NCBI GenBank assembly: GCA_014879565.1 | Contig: JACSRW010000017.1 | Span: forward strand, 33,551-97,550 | Reading direction: 5' to 3' | Length of the DNA stretch: 64,000 bases | DNA from: Chitinophagaceae bacterium | GTDB taxonomy: Bacteria > Bacteroidota > Bacteroidia > Chitinophagales > Chitinophagaceae | Part shown: positions 9,908-20,434 of the stretch, in pieces | Position numbering within the stretch: the stretch's first letter is position 1 | How the letters are laid out: every line of letters starts with the position of its first letter | Made by a program: the position numbers and the translations under genes | Notes under the pieces: model-generated | The model's input: the letters and a program-made list of their open reading frames with translations, nothing else | The model's database searches: none | What the model was told of the DNA's origin: nothing

Positions 9908-9940
9908 ATAAAAAGGCCGCATCGTGCGGCCTTTTTTATT
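9908..9940. terminator. Bidirectional intrinsic terminator
   Basis: A perfect hairpin (AAGGCCGCA, loop TCG, TGCGGCCTT) is flanked by an A-run on the left and a T-run on the right. It can stop transcripts from both the S8 protease gene and the convergent ppk gene. The ppk stop codon lies in its T-run. Confidence 0.9.
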
Positions 9941-12008
9941 TTTCAGTAATCCGGCTAACCCAGTGATAAATGGCTTCCTGTGCCGCCATACCTGATTCTT
10001 CCGGTGGAAAAGCCAGGTTTTCATACCCGCTGGTAAACAGGCGCGCTTTTTGACGATCAGCCCATTGCAGCTGAAGTATCTGTTCTGCCTGCTCTTTCAG
10101 TCCGGGATCTTCCAGCGGAAAACACACTTCAATACGGCTGCGCAGATTCCGTTTCATCCAGTCAGCGCTCCCCATAAATATTTTCTTTTCACCCCCGTGA
10201 TGAAAAAAGAATATCCGGGCATGTTCCAGGTAACGGTCCACGATCCTGACCACTGTAATGTTTTCACTCTGGCCTTCCAGTCCCGGGGCGAGACAACAAA
10301 TCCCTCTCACAAGCAACTTGATTTTCACCCCGGCTGCAGCCGCTTCATATAACCGGTCAATCATCCGGCGTTCCTGGAGATTATTCAGTTTGATAAAAAT
10401 CAAAGCTTCACGACCGGCACGTGCTTCTTCTATCTCATACTGTATCAGGTTTTCAAAAACAGACACGAGATTAAACTGCGATACCAGCAGTTTTCTGAAA
10501 GGAATTTCTTCCGCCCCGGCCGGTTGTTTGCCGGAAACCAGGAAACGGAACAGCCTATCCAGTTCCTTCCCTTTTTCCGGGTCGGCACTCAACAGCATAT
10601 GGTCTGTATAAAAACGGGCGGTATTCTCATTAAAGTTTCCGGTACCCAGGCAGGAATAATAAATGGTTTGTCCTTCTTCTTCCCTTTTTACCAGGGCCAC
10701 TTTGGCGTGCACTTTCAGATAAGGCAGGCTGCTGATAATCCGGATACCCGCCGCCTTCATTTTTTTGGACCACTTCAGATTGTTTGCTTCATCAAAACGG
10801 GCTTTCAGCTCCACAAATACAGTTACTGTTTTACGATTACGGGCGGCGCTGATCAGCGCATTTACAATCCGGGATTCAGGTGCCACCCGGTAAAGGGTAA
10901 TACAAATTTCCTTTACCAGCGGATCGGTAGCCGCCTCATTAAAAAAGCGCAATATGGATCCGTAACAATGATACGGGAAATGAAGCAGGTGTTCCCTTCC
11001 CCGTATATAAGTGAAAATCGCCTGCCCGTTGCCGAAATACGGATACTCAACCGGAGGCCAAACCTTGTCACTTAACCGGGTTTTATCCGGTAAAGGCAGC
11101 GAGGCGAAGTCTTTCAGGTTATGATAAGGTCCCCCGCTGATGAGGGCCCGACGCGGAATTTCCAGGAGACTTGCCAGGAAATCTTTTAATTCCTCCGGCA
11201 TACCCGGAGCTGTTAATAAACGGGTAGCCGGCCCCCAGTCCCTTTTCTCCAGTTGTCTTTCTATTTTAAGTGCCAGATCCCCCTCAAATTCATCTTCCAG
11301 GTTCAGCTCTGCATCCCGGGTGAGTTTCACAGACCAGGCATCCTTTATCACCGCTCCCCTGAACAAAAGAGGAAGACAATCCCGGATGATATCATCCAGG
11401 AAAAGAATCTGCCATTCACCGTTTTCTCCGGAACAGGTATAAAACCGGGGCAACTGACCGGAAGGAATATTCACCAGCGCATAACTGCCTTGTTGAGACG
11501 GCTGCGCATTCTCCAGCGATACCACAAAATAAAGCGCATTATTTTCCAGGAATATTGTACCCCTGGAAGCCGGGCTGAGATAAAGAGGCTGCAGAAAGGA
11601 AAGCACTTCTGACAGAAAATAACTTGTCAGCTTTTCACGCAGCGTAATGGCGGCTTTTTCTTCGTAATACAAATGAATGCCGGCCGTATGTAATGCCGGT
11701 ATCAGTTCCTCGCGGAGGATACGGCCATATTCTTCCTGCTGAGCATTAACCCTCATCAGCACTTCTTCTATCAGGTCATTGGGGTATTCGGAACTGAGAG
11801 AGATTTTTTTACTCTCCCAGCCACTGAAAGCGGTGATGGCAGGCACTCTTACCCGGTAAAACTCATCCAGGTTGGAAGAAAAAATCGACAGAAAAAGAAA
11901 GCGGTTATACAGGGGAACTGCAGGATCTGCCGCTTCCTGCAATACCCGCCCGTTGAAACTCAGCCAGCTCAGGTCTCGGTTCAGGTAAAAATACGATCCG
12001 GGAATCAT
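9936..12008 (-). CDS. ppk1: Polyphosphate kinase 1
   Basis: A 690-residue PPK1, full family length. It reversibly makes polyphosphate from ATP and is usually peripheral on the inner membrane. The N-terminal domain starts YFYLNRDLSWLSFN, the family signature. The catalytic half contains two phospholipase-D-like regions. One holds the His in YLKVHAKVALV and the other the His in YLEHARIFFF. The segment CLGTGNFNENTARFYTD also matches PPK1. I choose the ATG at 12008 (MIPGSYFY). The longer frame starts at a GTG at 12041 and adds residues not typical of the family. It is transcribed alone, divergently from the giant gene and convergently with the S8 protease. A TACCTTAG motif at 12023-12030 on the minus strand is one base off the -7 consensus, but no good -33 element is visible. 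Confidence 0.96.
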   Translation of the reverse strand: MIPGSYFYLNRDLSWLSFNGRVLQEAADPAVPLYNRFLFLSIFSSNLDEFYRVRVPAITAFSGWESKKISLSSEYPNDLIEEVLMRVNAQQEEYGRILREELIPALHTAGIHLYYEEKAAITLREKLTSYFLSEVLSFLQPLYLSPASRGTIFLENNALYFVVSLENAQPSQQGSYALVNIPSGQLPRFYTCSGENGEWQILFLDDIIRDCLPLLFRGAVIKDAWSVKLTRDAELNLEDEFEGDLALKIERQLEKRDWGPATRLLTAPGMPEELKDFLASLLEIPRRALISGGPYHNLKDFASLPLPDKTRLSDKVWPPVEYPYFGNGQAIFTYIRGREHLLHFPYHCYGSILRFFNEAATDPLVKEICITLYRVAPESRIVNALISAARNRKTVTVFVELKARFDEANNLKWSKKMKAAGIRIISSLPYLKVHAKVALVKREEEGQTIYYSCLGTGNFNENTARFYTDHMLLSADPEKGKELDRLFRFLVSGKQPAGAEEIPFRKLLVSQFNLVSVFENLIQYEIEEARAGREALIFIKLNNLQERRMIDRLYEAAAAGVKIKLLVRGICCLAPGLEGQSENITVVRIVDRYLEHARIFFFHHGGEKKIFMGSADWMKRNLRSRIEVCFPLEDPGLKEQAEQILQLQWADRQKARLFTSGYENLAFPPEESGMAAQEAIYHWVSRITEK

Positions 12009-12205
12009 GATGGGTATTTGGGCTAAGGTATGAAATGCCACTGCATGTTTGTCATTCCCATCCCTCCCCCCGGTATTAATTTTCCGCTGCGCTTTGTATT
12101 AGAAAAATGCGTAATGACATAAATCAGCAACCGTTTTGACCCCTATCAAAGGAATGCCATGAAGAACGGGCTTAGATTGTGACACCTACCACTAAACGCT
12201 TCCAT

Positions 12206-15200
12206 ATGTTTGCCCTCCGACCCCTACGGCAGGGATTCCCTGTTCTCCTTGCCATCATCCTGCTGACCGGATTACAGAACAGCTATGCACAAACGCCAGA
12301 AGACCTCGAAAAAATGGGCAAAGAAGCCCAGGGATTTCAGTTTAAACTGAAATTCCGGGGAAGTCCGCCACCCACAGCAGACGATATTAAATTCAGGGCG
12401 ATTACCGAACTACTCAACAAGTATAAAGGGCAGGTGCCGGCTGATTTGCAACTCCCTTTCCGGGCACAGGGTCCACAGGCTGCTGAAAAACCATTCCTGA
12501 CGGATGACCAGCAGGCTTCCCTGAAAGATCAGTCCACCCGTTTCTTTCGGGAAATGGCGGAAAAAAACCTGACTGTTCAGGATCTCCAGAAATACAAGGA
12601 AGTATTTAAAAATACAAATCCCATGCCCGGAGATAATCCGGCAGATCCCCGGATTGCATGGCGTGGCGCTTATGAAGGCATTGAAAGAACCCTCATGGGT
12701 GGCCGGACCCTGCTAATCATGGACGTTTGGAAACAAACCATGCTGGATTATTTCCGGTCACATCCCGAAGCGGTTGGCGTGGTGTACGGGCAGATGGATA
12801 TCGGCTCCTGGGTGAAAATGAATGTGGACGGACTTGGGTTTGCGGCGGATATAGACTTCAGTACCATCGCCACCGATTCCAAAAGCAACCAGGCCATCCA
12901 TAACCTATTTGGTGAAAACCTGCGCCGGGCCAGTGGTCTGGGCATGATTCCGATTGATGTGGTGCATACTGCCCACGGACTCGCCGGGGCGGAAGTATTT
13001 ATCGGGGAATGGGGCAAGGCATTTGCTGAAGTGGATATGCTGCGGCGCGGCAAGTGGAAACTGATTGAAGTAATTAAAAATGAAAACGGACAGATCGTAG
13101 ACATCAGAACCACGGAAAAAGAAGGCAAGCAGCTCTTTATGGAAAAAGGGATTGAAGCGGAACTGAAAGCCCAGCAGAAAGATCCGGCCAACCAATTTGA
13201 TCCGAAAGAAAAATACCCTGAACTGTCTATAAAAATGGAACCCATGCTCAGCCTGGAAATGCTGCGGCATGCCATCCATGATATTGAACATGGTCCGTTC
13301 GAGGGCGGACAAAAGATCATAAAAATGATCAAATACACAGAACGGAGTTTCTTTATGATCAGCGAAGCCATGAAGGAAGTAGCGCCCAATGACCAGAACA
13401 CCTATTTCCGTCTTTCCCCCGAAGAGGCCCGGTTTAAAACGCTGTGCGAACAGGTTATAAAAAACAAAGGAGACGGACGCCGGATCGCTGTATTGCTGGA
13501 AGAATTCACCGGACAGAAACTGGAACATGCGGAACAGGCCAGGCTGATTGCCGAATCCATTACCGAACAGTGCAAAAAGGCCATGCTGAAAAATGCCGGG
13601 AACGCGTACGGTTACCGGATAAAAAGTATTGCCGCTATAAAAGAAGATGAACAGCGCTTTGAAGAAGCAGATAAATTCCTCTGGCAAATTGAAGAGGAAT
13701 TTAATAAAGGATTCCGCGAGGGAGGAACCGAAATTCCTAAATCCATGCTGCGGGCACACAGTATACTGGTGGATTTGCGGGCCGGAAAAATTCCGCCCGA
13801 CCTGATGAACAGCCGGCTGGAAGAACTCAACCGGCTGATGGAAGAAGAATACAAAGTGGACAAATCCCTCGTGGAAAGACTGATTGGTGATCCCTGGGCA
13901 CCGGTACGAAATTACCTGGTCAAAAAAGGATTCGGCCCGGAAGCCGTACAGAAGGTCCTTCTTAAGATGAAAAGTGTGTTTGCAGATAACTGGCGCCGGT
14001 ATGCCCCGGAACTGGCCCAACGCCCTGCGCTGTCGGCTTATGAGTTTGCCAATCACGTTCAGCAGAAACTGAACGTGCTGAATGAACATCTGGCCAAAAC
14101 AAAAGCAGGCAAAATCATGTCAAATGACCTGCTGAACTATGTGGATAATACACTGGCGCTATATGATGCCTGGTTCAGCGGAAAAACAACCGCGGAGTGC
14201 GCCTGGAATTTCAGCTGGACAGCCGGCACTATCTGGATGCAGGGAAACTGGCCTTTCACCGCTATCCCGCTGGGCATCTTTAATTCAATCCAGTCACGCA
14301 GTCCCGCTCCCGCAGCTATGGCGGTAGCTTTTTATCTGTTCCCCTTTGCCGGACAAACCTATATGGTAACGAACCTGATTGACAGGCTTATCATCACACA
14401 GATCAGGGACTATACATTCAGAAGCCACCTGGACAAACTGGCGGTAATGGCTATCACAGATGGCCAGGGTCATGTGGTGCGTTTTAAAGTACCCCGTGCC
14501 TTTACCGGGTTATCCGGTTCCGCCGATTCCCTGGAAACCGACCCTGATATTCCGGTTGAAGATCCGGGCCGCACGCTGGGTATCAAATCCGTATTTTATA
14601 ATGAAGCATTCTTACACTGTCCCGATATTAAATACTTTGAAGGACTGGTTCCCCGGCAAAGTGACCGGCTGGGCAGTTATGAAACAAAGTTGAAAAACCT
14701 GAACAGTCTCTTTGCTTTTGACCAGGAATTCCTGGGTTACCTCGCTGCCATCCGCCAGTTTAAAGAGGAAAAAGAGAACGGAACCCTGGAAGAAATACTG
14801 GAAGCTGAGATCGGCAAACAAAGAACCAAAATGCTCGACAGTCTCGGCCTGGTTATCGAAGATCACCTCTGGAAAGCTGTATTCAACGCCATTGAATCCA
14901 CCAAAAAATCGGAGAAAGAAGGCGTGATCGGTACACTCGAAACCATCATTGTGGCCTTGCAGGATTCTCTTTACCTGGACGAATGGAATATGAAAAAAAT
15001 TGACAGCCTGTCCCTGTTGCTTAAAATCAGAAAACAGGTGGAAAACGATCCGTTGTATATCCAGTTGCTGAAAGACCGTTTCTCAAAAGGTACTGCCTAT
15101 GAAAGAGTGGCTATCCCCACCCTTGAATACTATATTAAAGTTTACCGGCAGATTAATCAGCTGCGGCCCAAACTATTTGAGATATGGCATCCCTTCGGCG

Positions 15201-18200
15201 TGGATGGTTCAAAACTGCAGGAAGATCCGATGCGCCTGGTTATCCTGGGCGGCCTGCGGGGTGCCCCCATGCTGACCACCGATCCGGAGAAAGATCTGCA
15301 ACGCACTATTCAGTGTATTGAAGCCCATGCCAAAAGGGCAAGTGAGATCCGCTATGATCTGGCTGCAGCCCTGAGCCGTCCCATTAAAGACTCAGATAAA
15401 GAAGATAAGGAACATTTACGCATACTGGGCGAATACGGATTTGGCTTTGAAAGACTGGTGGATGCCGGTCCCGGAGGCCGCAGTCCGCTTTTCCCGGATG
15501 AGGCCAACGAAATCAACACCCGGATGAAAACCCTCCGGCAGGCATACCAGGACTACCTGGCCCGGTTGCGGGAAGGTCCGGCCCTCACCTTACGCATCCA
15601 GGTTAACGGCGAACAAACAACCACAGAAACAGAACCGGTATCGGCAGAAGCGGAACTCAGAAACGAACAGGAAAAACCCGTACCCGTACCGGCTGATTGT
15701 AAAATAGAGTGGTTTCTCTATGACAAAAGTTCCTCTAAAGAATCTAAAGTGGCGGAGGGTAAAACCGTTACGCATGATGCAAAAACTCAGGGGGACTTTG
15801 TGTATATCGTACGGCTGTTCCGCAACCGTAATAACCAGACCATTGAGGTGGCCAAAGGCTACTGGAATATCAGCGTACACCCATTTAATTTCAATGACCC
15901 TTCCAAAGGAATCAAACTGAAACTGCCGGCACTCATCAAACAGTATGATGTTTTTGATGTCTCAGCTGAAATACCTGCTTTACTGAAAGGCAGGATGAAT
16001 GACTGCAGCTGGAACTGGGATGCCCTGACCGGTGATAAAAACTGCGGAGCAGCCAGGTTGCAGGTGCGGCAGTCCATGGAAACCACCGGTCCTGATGGAA
16101 AAAAATACCTGCAGGACAGCATAACAGTTGGTATTTCTTTTAAAGTGACAGATCCCGGAGCCAGCCGGGCTTCCTACCATTCCTTTAATAAAAAGGTGAA
16201 GTATCAGCACATGAGCCTGCATGTGAAGGCAACCGACATCTGGGAAGGTGGTGCCGGAACAAACTGGTTCAGGCTGGAAAGAAAGCCTGTAAAGAATGCC
16301 CCGCGTGTTCCCGGCTGGTCAGGTGACGGCAAAGCGATCAGTACAGCAGAAGCACATGCCACCGTAGGGATGAAAGACGACACCCCCTTTGGTTATGAGG
16401 AAGTCAATACACTGGAAGATCTGCAGCGCCTGATGGAAAAAGAAGCCAAAGAACAGGAATACAAAAAACTGCAGGTAAAGCCCATTTCCGTCGGAGATTT
16501 TAAAGGCTATGGACTGTACAGCGACTTTTATTATTCACCGGGTGGCTGGAGTGATGCCGGTTACAGGTCAGCCGGAGCCGGAGCCAGTTTCACAGGTTAT
16601 GTGATGAAAGGGAAAAAATTCTTTGAAGTGTACTGGAGTGCAGGAGCCGGCGGTGCCTTTGACAACAGTGACAGGGGCTGGATGATGAGTATGGTAAAAC
16701 AACTGGCGAATGAGTGTATCTCCATTCTTACCGGTGCCTCCTTTACGCCGGATGGAAGACTTACCCGCTCACCTTATACCGGACCCAAACCCGATGGAAG
16801 CGACTTCCCGCAAGTGGTTATCGAACCCAAACCGGATACGATACAGCCGGGTTCCAGGGTAATCGTGAAAGCCGTGATTAAAAACGATAAAGCGGATTAC
16901 GGTCCGTATACCTATACCTGGACCGGGCAGACAGAAGGCAATACCAATGTTGCTGCTGTTCAGCTTTCTTCGGCCAGACCCGGCAAACAATCTGTAACCG
17001 TCACCGTTGACGGTACGGTCCCTCCGGGCAGTGCCAGCCTTGAATATGTGGTGGCTCCGCTGAAGCTCCGCCTGATAAAAGTAGCTCCGGCCGGTAACAA
17101 GATCGTAGTGGGCATGCCTGTAGAACTCCGGGCCGAATTTGTAAGTGCGGTACCAGCTGGCAAAAAATTACAATACCTGTGGCAACCACACCCCGAAGAA
17201 AAATTTACTCCCTTTGAAGGCAGTAACGGAAAGAGTATCGTCACATTCAATAGTCCGGGTCGTAAAAAAGTCTGGGTGCAGGTGCTGGATAAAACTACAG
17301 CAGAGACCATTACACTCGGAGAATCAGAACAACTGGAATTGGAGGTGGAAAAACCAGGGTTCACCATTGTGTTTAATCCGGCCAAAGCCCCGGTAGGACA
17401 ACCGGTCACTGCAACGATAAAAACCAGCCCGGAAAAACTGGATGATATCAGTTACCGGTGGATGCCCCCCGGAGCAAATGCCAATCAGGTAAGTGCCTCA
17501 CAGGATGGTACTGAAATAACATTTTATGCCAAAGACGCCACGCAGGTAACCCTGGAAGTACTGGCGCTGGTAAAAAGTAACGGAGAGGAACTGGGAAGAA
17601 CCAGGGCCTATTTTACAGCAGACAGATACCTCGTTAAAACAGAAGGTCCAAAAGTACAGGGCCCCAAACCCATGATCTGGCAACCGGGTAAAGGTCTGGT
17701 GGAGGTTGATAAGGAAATAGCTGTACATCAGCAGGTGGAATTCACCGCTGTGGTTACACCACAACCATCCGGAACCATCACCTATAACTGGCAGGTTACA
17801 GAAGGCAATGCTTCCGTCAGTAACCCTGCTTCCCGTGATGTCAGGGTAACCGCCCTTGAAACCGGTACGGTTAACATGCAGGTAACGGTGAAAGATGCCA
17901 ACGGGGTTGAACTGGGAAAAGGTCTTGCCTCCTTCAGCGCCACAATATCATCCGAACAGATCAGCCAGGGAGCCAAAGAGAAAAAGGCTTTTGAGGAAAA
18001 AATGAACCGGGCAAGACAATTAATCAAAGAAGGAAAACTGGATGAAGCACTTACACTCGGTGAAGAATTGAATACAATGAATTCCAAAGAGGCCGCCGGC
18101 CTGATGAATGAACTGGCAGAAGCATGTAAGAAAGCCGGTAAAGAGGCTGCTTATGAAAGAGATTTCAGCCTGGCCATTAAGAGAATGGAACAGGCACTTC

Positions 18201-20428
18201 GCCTTAAACCAGGGGATGTAACCGCCAAAACGCAACTTGACCAATACCGGAAATGGCAAAAGGAATGGCCGGCTGTTTTAGCTAAAGGCAATGAACTGGA
18301 ATCCCAGATTGCCGCTAAAAACACACAAACTGCAGAAAAACTGGTGGCCGATCTGAATCGTATGCAATTTTCCATGCCCGGCCAAATGGCCAATAAATGG
18401 TCACAGGACAAATACAACAAATATGTGCAGCTGCTGAAAAGATGTGATTCCGCATGGACCATAACCCGTACCAACTGGACCGGTCATTTTAAAGACAATG
18501 ATTTTGAAAACGGACTTAAAGGTTTGGAAGCCTTTAAAAATGAATGGACAGGATCTGTTGCCACCATGCGGGAAGTGGCAAGCTCCATACAATTGTGTAA
18601 ATCGCAGATAGCCGAACAGAACAGGCTGTACAATGATTTCCTGCAAACCCGGTCTGCCATGGAAAAAGGTCAGCCGGTTGACCCGAAGAAAACCCCGGTA
18701 TCCATAGAATATACGGCCAATAGCCGCTTCAGTTCCAAAGACCCGAGAAGACAGGAAATGATTGATTTTGCCCGATCCATGACGCAGAAGCAAAAAGAAA
18801 TGGCTGCTAACCGGGAAAAGGCGGAACAACTGAAAAAAGAAGGGCAGCGGGCTGAATCCCTGGGTGATAAGGAAGCAGCGCTGGAAAAATACAAGTCCAG
18901 TGTCGCCCTGGTTCCGGACGCTGTTCTGGAAAATAAAATCAAAGCCCTGGAAACTGAAGTTTCAGCACTCAAAGAAAAATACCGGAAAGCGGATGCGCTA
19001 TGGAAGGAAGGGGAAAACCTGGTAAAGAAAAAGAAAACAAAAAGTGAAGGGCTGGAAAAAATGAAAGAAAGTCTTCGCTGGTGGAACAGTCCGGACCGTA
19101 TCCGGCGGGTGAGAGAGCTGGAAAAAGAAATCAATGGCACGTACTCAAAACTTGACATGAACGGAACCTGGAAGCACGGAAGCAGTGAGAGCTTTACATT
19201 TACCGCCCTGGGTGAAGGTCGTTATGATGCTGTGGAGAAGGGCTTTGGAAATGCAAAAGGCACACTGGATATGATGGGGAACACCGGTCTCATTACCTAC
19301 TCCACACGCGACGGGCTGGATGGTCAGTATATACTCACTGTATCAGCTGATGGCAACAGTGCGGTGGGAGAATGGAAAGACACGAAAGCCAGCGGAACCC
19401 GGAATTTTGTCCGGACCAGTAAACCGGCAACCGCAGCACCCCAGGTTTCAAAAACAGATCCGGCCAAAAAGGAAACCGCCAAAGAGGAACCAAAAAAGAA
19501 AAAGAAAACCTTTGGCGAGTTTCTTGAAGGGGTCAATAAAGGGCTCGGAAAAATTGACAGTGTGATCACCGGTAAAAAACCCGCCGAGAAACCAACTGAT
19601 CCTCCTCCGCAACCTGCACCGGGTAAATCCGATGATAAAGGAGTAAACCCCGCTGACGCCAGTGCAGAGGAAAAAATTTTCGATAACGGGAATATCGGCG
19701 GAGTTTCCAACGGACCTACCCAACCGACAACATTCACCCTGTCAAAAGCCACTTATATAACCCGGATAGAAAATTATCACTACTACAACGGTGGAAAAAA
19801 ACCGGGTACCATTGCTGTAAAACACAGCAACGGCCAGGTATATGGTCCCTGGCAGGCTTACGGACTGATCGGTCAGGGAGGGGTACAGAATGCCACCTGG
19901 GTGGTACAACCGAAAATGCAGTTGCCCGCCGGAACCTATACTGTCATTGACAGCGATCCCTCCACCTGGTCACAAAACGGACAATCAAAAGGCTGTGGCT
20001 TTACGGTTGTCTGGGTTCCCAAAACAGCGAAACCCGTGAGCACAACAAAAGAACCTGCACCGGCTACCCCGCCTGCACCGGCGCCAAAAACAACACCGGC
20101 GCCGGAACCGCCGGCCACCACTGTAACCGGGACACTCTATGGTACGGTGTTTAAAACCAGGGAAGAAGCAAAACCATCCAATCCGTATGATTTATCAGGG
20201 GAGCCACTTCCCAACACCGCTGTAACCATCCGGTATACACTCAACGGGAAAGCCGTATCCAAAACAGTCAACAGCGATGCCAACGGCAAATTTGAATTCA
20301 CCGGATTACCACTGAATACCGTAATACAGGTTAGCAGTCGAGGGATAACCGTGAGCAGATCATTAACAGCCGGTACAGCCAGGCAATACGTTCAGTTTGG
20401 CTGGGACGGTGAAATAGAAGTAAAATAA
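12206..20428 (+). CDS. Giant exported multidomain protein, function unknown
   Basis: About 2740 residues. I start at the ATG 12206, which gives a signal peptide MFALRPLRQG to NSYAQ; a GTG at 12179 is in frame upstream. Residues about 180-290 show a pattern resembling the nucleotidyltransferase fold: G200-S201, thirteen residues, D215-I-D217, then I-D251-V-V. A long helical region follows, with hydrophobic stretches near 690-740. Residues about 1130-1250 and 1530-1930 are PKD/Ig-like beta domains. Residues about 1930-2050 and 2190-2310 are TPR or coiled-coil. A beta domain begins at NGTWKHGSSES (about 2317), followed by a Lys- and Pro-rich linker. Another module holds YHYYNGG and YTVIDSDPSTWS, a type I have seen in secreted proteins but cannot name. 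The end is a carboxypeptidase-regulatory-like beta domain. I see no T9SS sorting domain. The next gene starts 6 nt later. Confidence 0.85.
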   Translation: MFALRPLRQGFPVLLAIILLTGLQNSYAQTPEDLEKMGKEAQGFQFKLKFRGSPPPTADDIKFRAITELLNKYKGQVPADLQLPFRAQGPQAAEKPFLTDDQQASLKDQSTRFFREMAEKNLTVQDLQKYKEVFKNTNPMPGDNPADPRIAWRGAYEGIERTLMGGRTLLIMDVWKQTMLDYFRSHPEAVGVVYGQMDIGSWVKMNVDGLGFAADIDFSTIATDSKSNQAIHNLFGENLRRASGLGMIPIDVVHTAHGLAGAEVFIGEWGKAFAEVDMLRRGKWKLIEVIKNENGQIVDIRTTEKEGKQLFMEKGIEAELKAQQKDPANQFDPKEKYPELSIKMEPMLSLEMLRHAIHDIEHGPFEGGQKIIKMIKYTERSFFMISEAMKEVAPNDQNTYFRLSPEEARFKTLCEQVIKNKGDGRRIAVLLEEFTGQKLEHAEQARLIAESITEQCKKAMLKNAGNAYGYRIKSIAAIKEDEQRFEEADKFLWQIEEEFNKGFREGGTEIPKSMLRAHSILVDLRAGKIPPDLMNSRLEELNRLMEEEYKVDKSLVERLIGDPWAPVRNYLVKKGFGPEAVQKVLLKMKSVFADNWRRYAPELAQRPALSAYEFANHVQQKLNVLNEHLAKTKAGKIMSNDLLNYVDNTLALYDAWFSGKTTAECAWNFSWTAGTIWMQGNWPFTAIPLGIFNSIQSRSPAPAAMAVAFYLFPFAGQTYMVTNLIDRLIITQIRDYTFRSHLDKLAVMAITDGQGHVVRFKVPRAFTGLSGSADSLETDPDIPVEDPGRTLGIKSVFYNEAFLHCPDIKYFEGLVPRQSDRLGSYETKLKNLNSLFAFDQEFLGYLAAIRQFKEEKENGTLEEILEAEIGKQRTKMLDSLGLVIEDHLWKAVFNAIESTKKSEKEGVIGTLETIIVALQDSLYLDEWNMKKIDSLSLLLKIRKQVENDPLYIQLLKDRFSKGTAYERVAIPTLEYYIKVYRQINQLRPKLFEIWHPFGVDGSKLQEDPMRLVILGGLRGAPMLTTDPEKDLQRTIQCIEAHAKRASEIRYDLAAALSRPIKDSDKEDKEHLRILGEYGFGFERLVDAGPGGRSPLFPDEANEINTRMKTLRQAYQDYLARLREGPALTLRIQVNGEQTTTETEPVSAEAELRNEQEKPVPVPADCKIEWFLYDKSSSKESKVAEGKTVTHDAKTQGDFVYIVRLFRNRNNQTIEVAKGYWNISVHPFNFNDPSKGIKLKLPALIKQYDVFDVSAEIPALLKGRMNDCSWNWDALTGDKNCGAARLQVRQSMETTGPDGKKYLQDSITVGISFKVTDPGASRASYHSFNKKVKYQHMSLHVKATDIWEGGAGTNWFRLERKPVKNAPRVPGWSGDGKAISTAEAHATVGMKDDTPFGYEEVNTLEDLQRLMEKEAKEQEYKKLQVKPISVGDFKGYGLYSDFYYSPGGWSDAGYRSAGAGASFTGYVMKGKKFFEVYWSAGAGGAFDNSDRGWMMSMVKQLANECISILTGASFTPDGRLTRSPYTGPKPDGSDFPQVVIEPKPDTIQPGSRVIVKAVIKNDKADYGPYTYTWTGQTEGNTNVAAVQLSSARPGKQSVTVTVDGTVPPGSASLEYVVAPLKLRLIKVAPAGNKIVVGMPVELRAEFVSAVPAGKKLQYLWQPHPEEKFTPFEGSNGKSIVTFNSPGRKKVWVQVLDKTTAETITLGESEQLELEVEKPGFTIVFNPAKAPVGQPVTATIKTSPEKLDDISYRWMPPGANANQVSASQDGTEITFYAKDATQVTLEVLALVKSNGEELGRTRAYFTADRYLVKTEGPKVQGPKPMIWQPGKGLVEVDKEIAVHQQVEFTAVVTPQPSGTITYNWQVTEGNASVSNPASRDVRVTALETGTVNMQVTVKDANGVELGKGLASFSATISSEQISQGAKEKKAFEEKMNRARQLIKEGKLDEALTLGEELNTMNSKEAAGLMNELAEACKKAGKEAAYERDFSLAIKRMEQALRLKPGDVTAKTQLDQYRKWQKEWPAVLAKGNELESQIAAKNTQTAEKLVADLNRMQFSMPGQMANKWSQDKYNKYVQLLKRCDSAWTITRTNWTGHFKDNDFENGLKGLEAFKNEWTGSVATMREVASSIQLCKSQIAEQNRLYNDFLQTRSAMEKGQPVDPKKTPVSIEYTANSRFSSKDPRRQEMIDFARSMTQKQKEMAANREKAEQLKKEGQRAESLGDKEAALEKYKSSVALVPDAVLENKIKALETEVSALKEKYRKADALWKEGENLVKKKKTKSEGLEKMKESLRWWNSPDRIRRVRELEKEINGTYSKLDMNGTWKHGSSESFTFTALGEGRYDAVEKGFGNAKGTLDMMGNTGLITYSTRDGLDGQYILTVSADGNSAVGEWKDTKASGTRNFVRTSKPATAAPQVSKTDPAKKETAKEEPKKKKKTFGEFLEGVNKGLGKIDSVITGKKPAEKPTDPPPQPAPGKSDDKGVNPADASAEEKIFDNGNIGGVSNGPTQPTTFTLSKATYITRIENYHYYNGGKKPGTIAVKHSNGQVYGPWQAYGLIGQGGVQNATWVVQPKMQLPAGTYTVIDSDPSTWSQNGQSKGCGFTVVWVPKTAKPVSTTKEPAPATPPAPAPKTTPAPEPPATTVTGTLYGTVFKTREEAKPSNPYDLSGEPLPNTAVTIRYTLNGKAVSKTVNSDANGKFEFTGLPLNTVIQVSSRGITVSRSLTAGTARQYVQFGWDGEIEVK

Positions 20429-20434
20429 ACCTGT

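Noticed and set aside
12748..14089. Long minus-strand ORFs inside the giant gene
   Set aside because: They are shadows of a GC-biased long coding region; the plus-strand frame is continuous and has clear domains.
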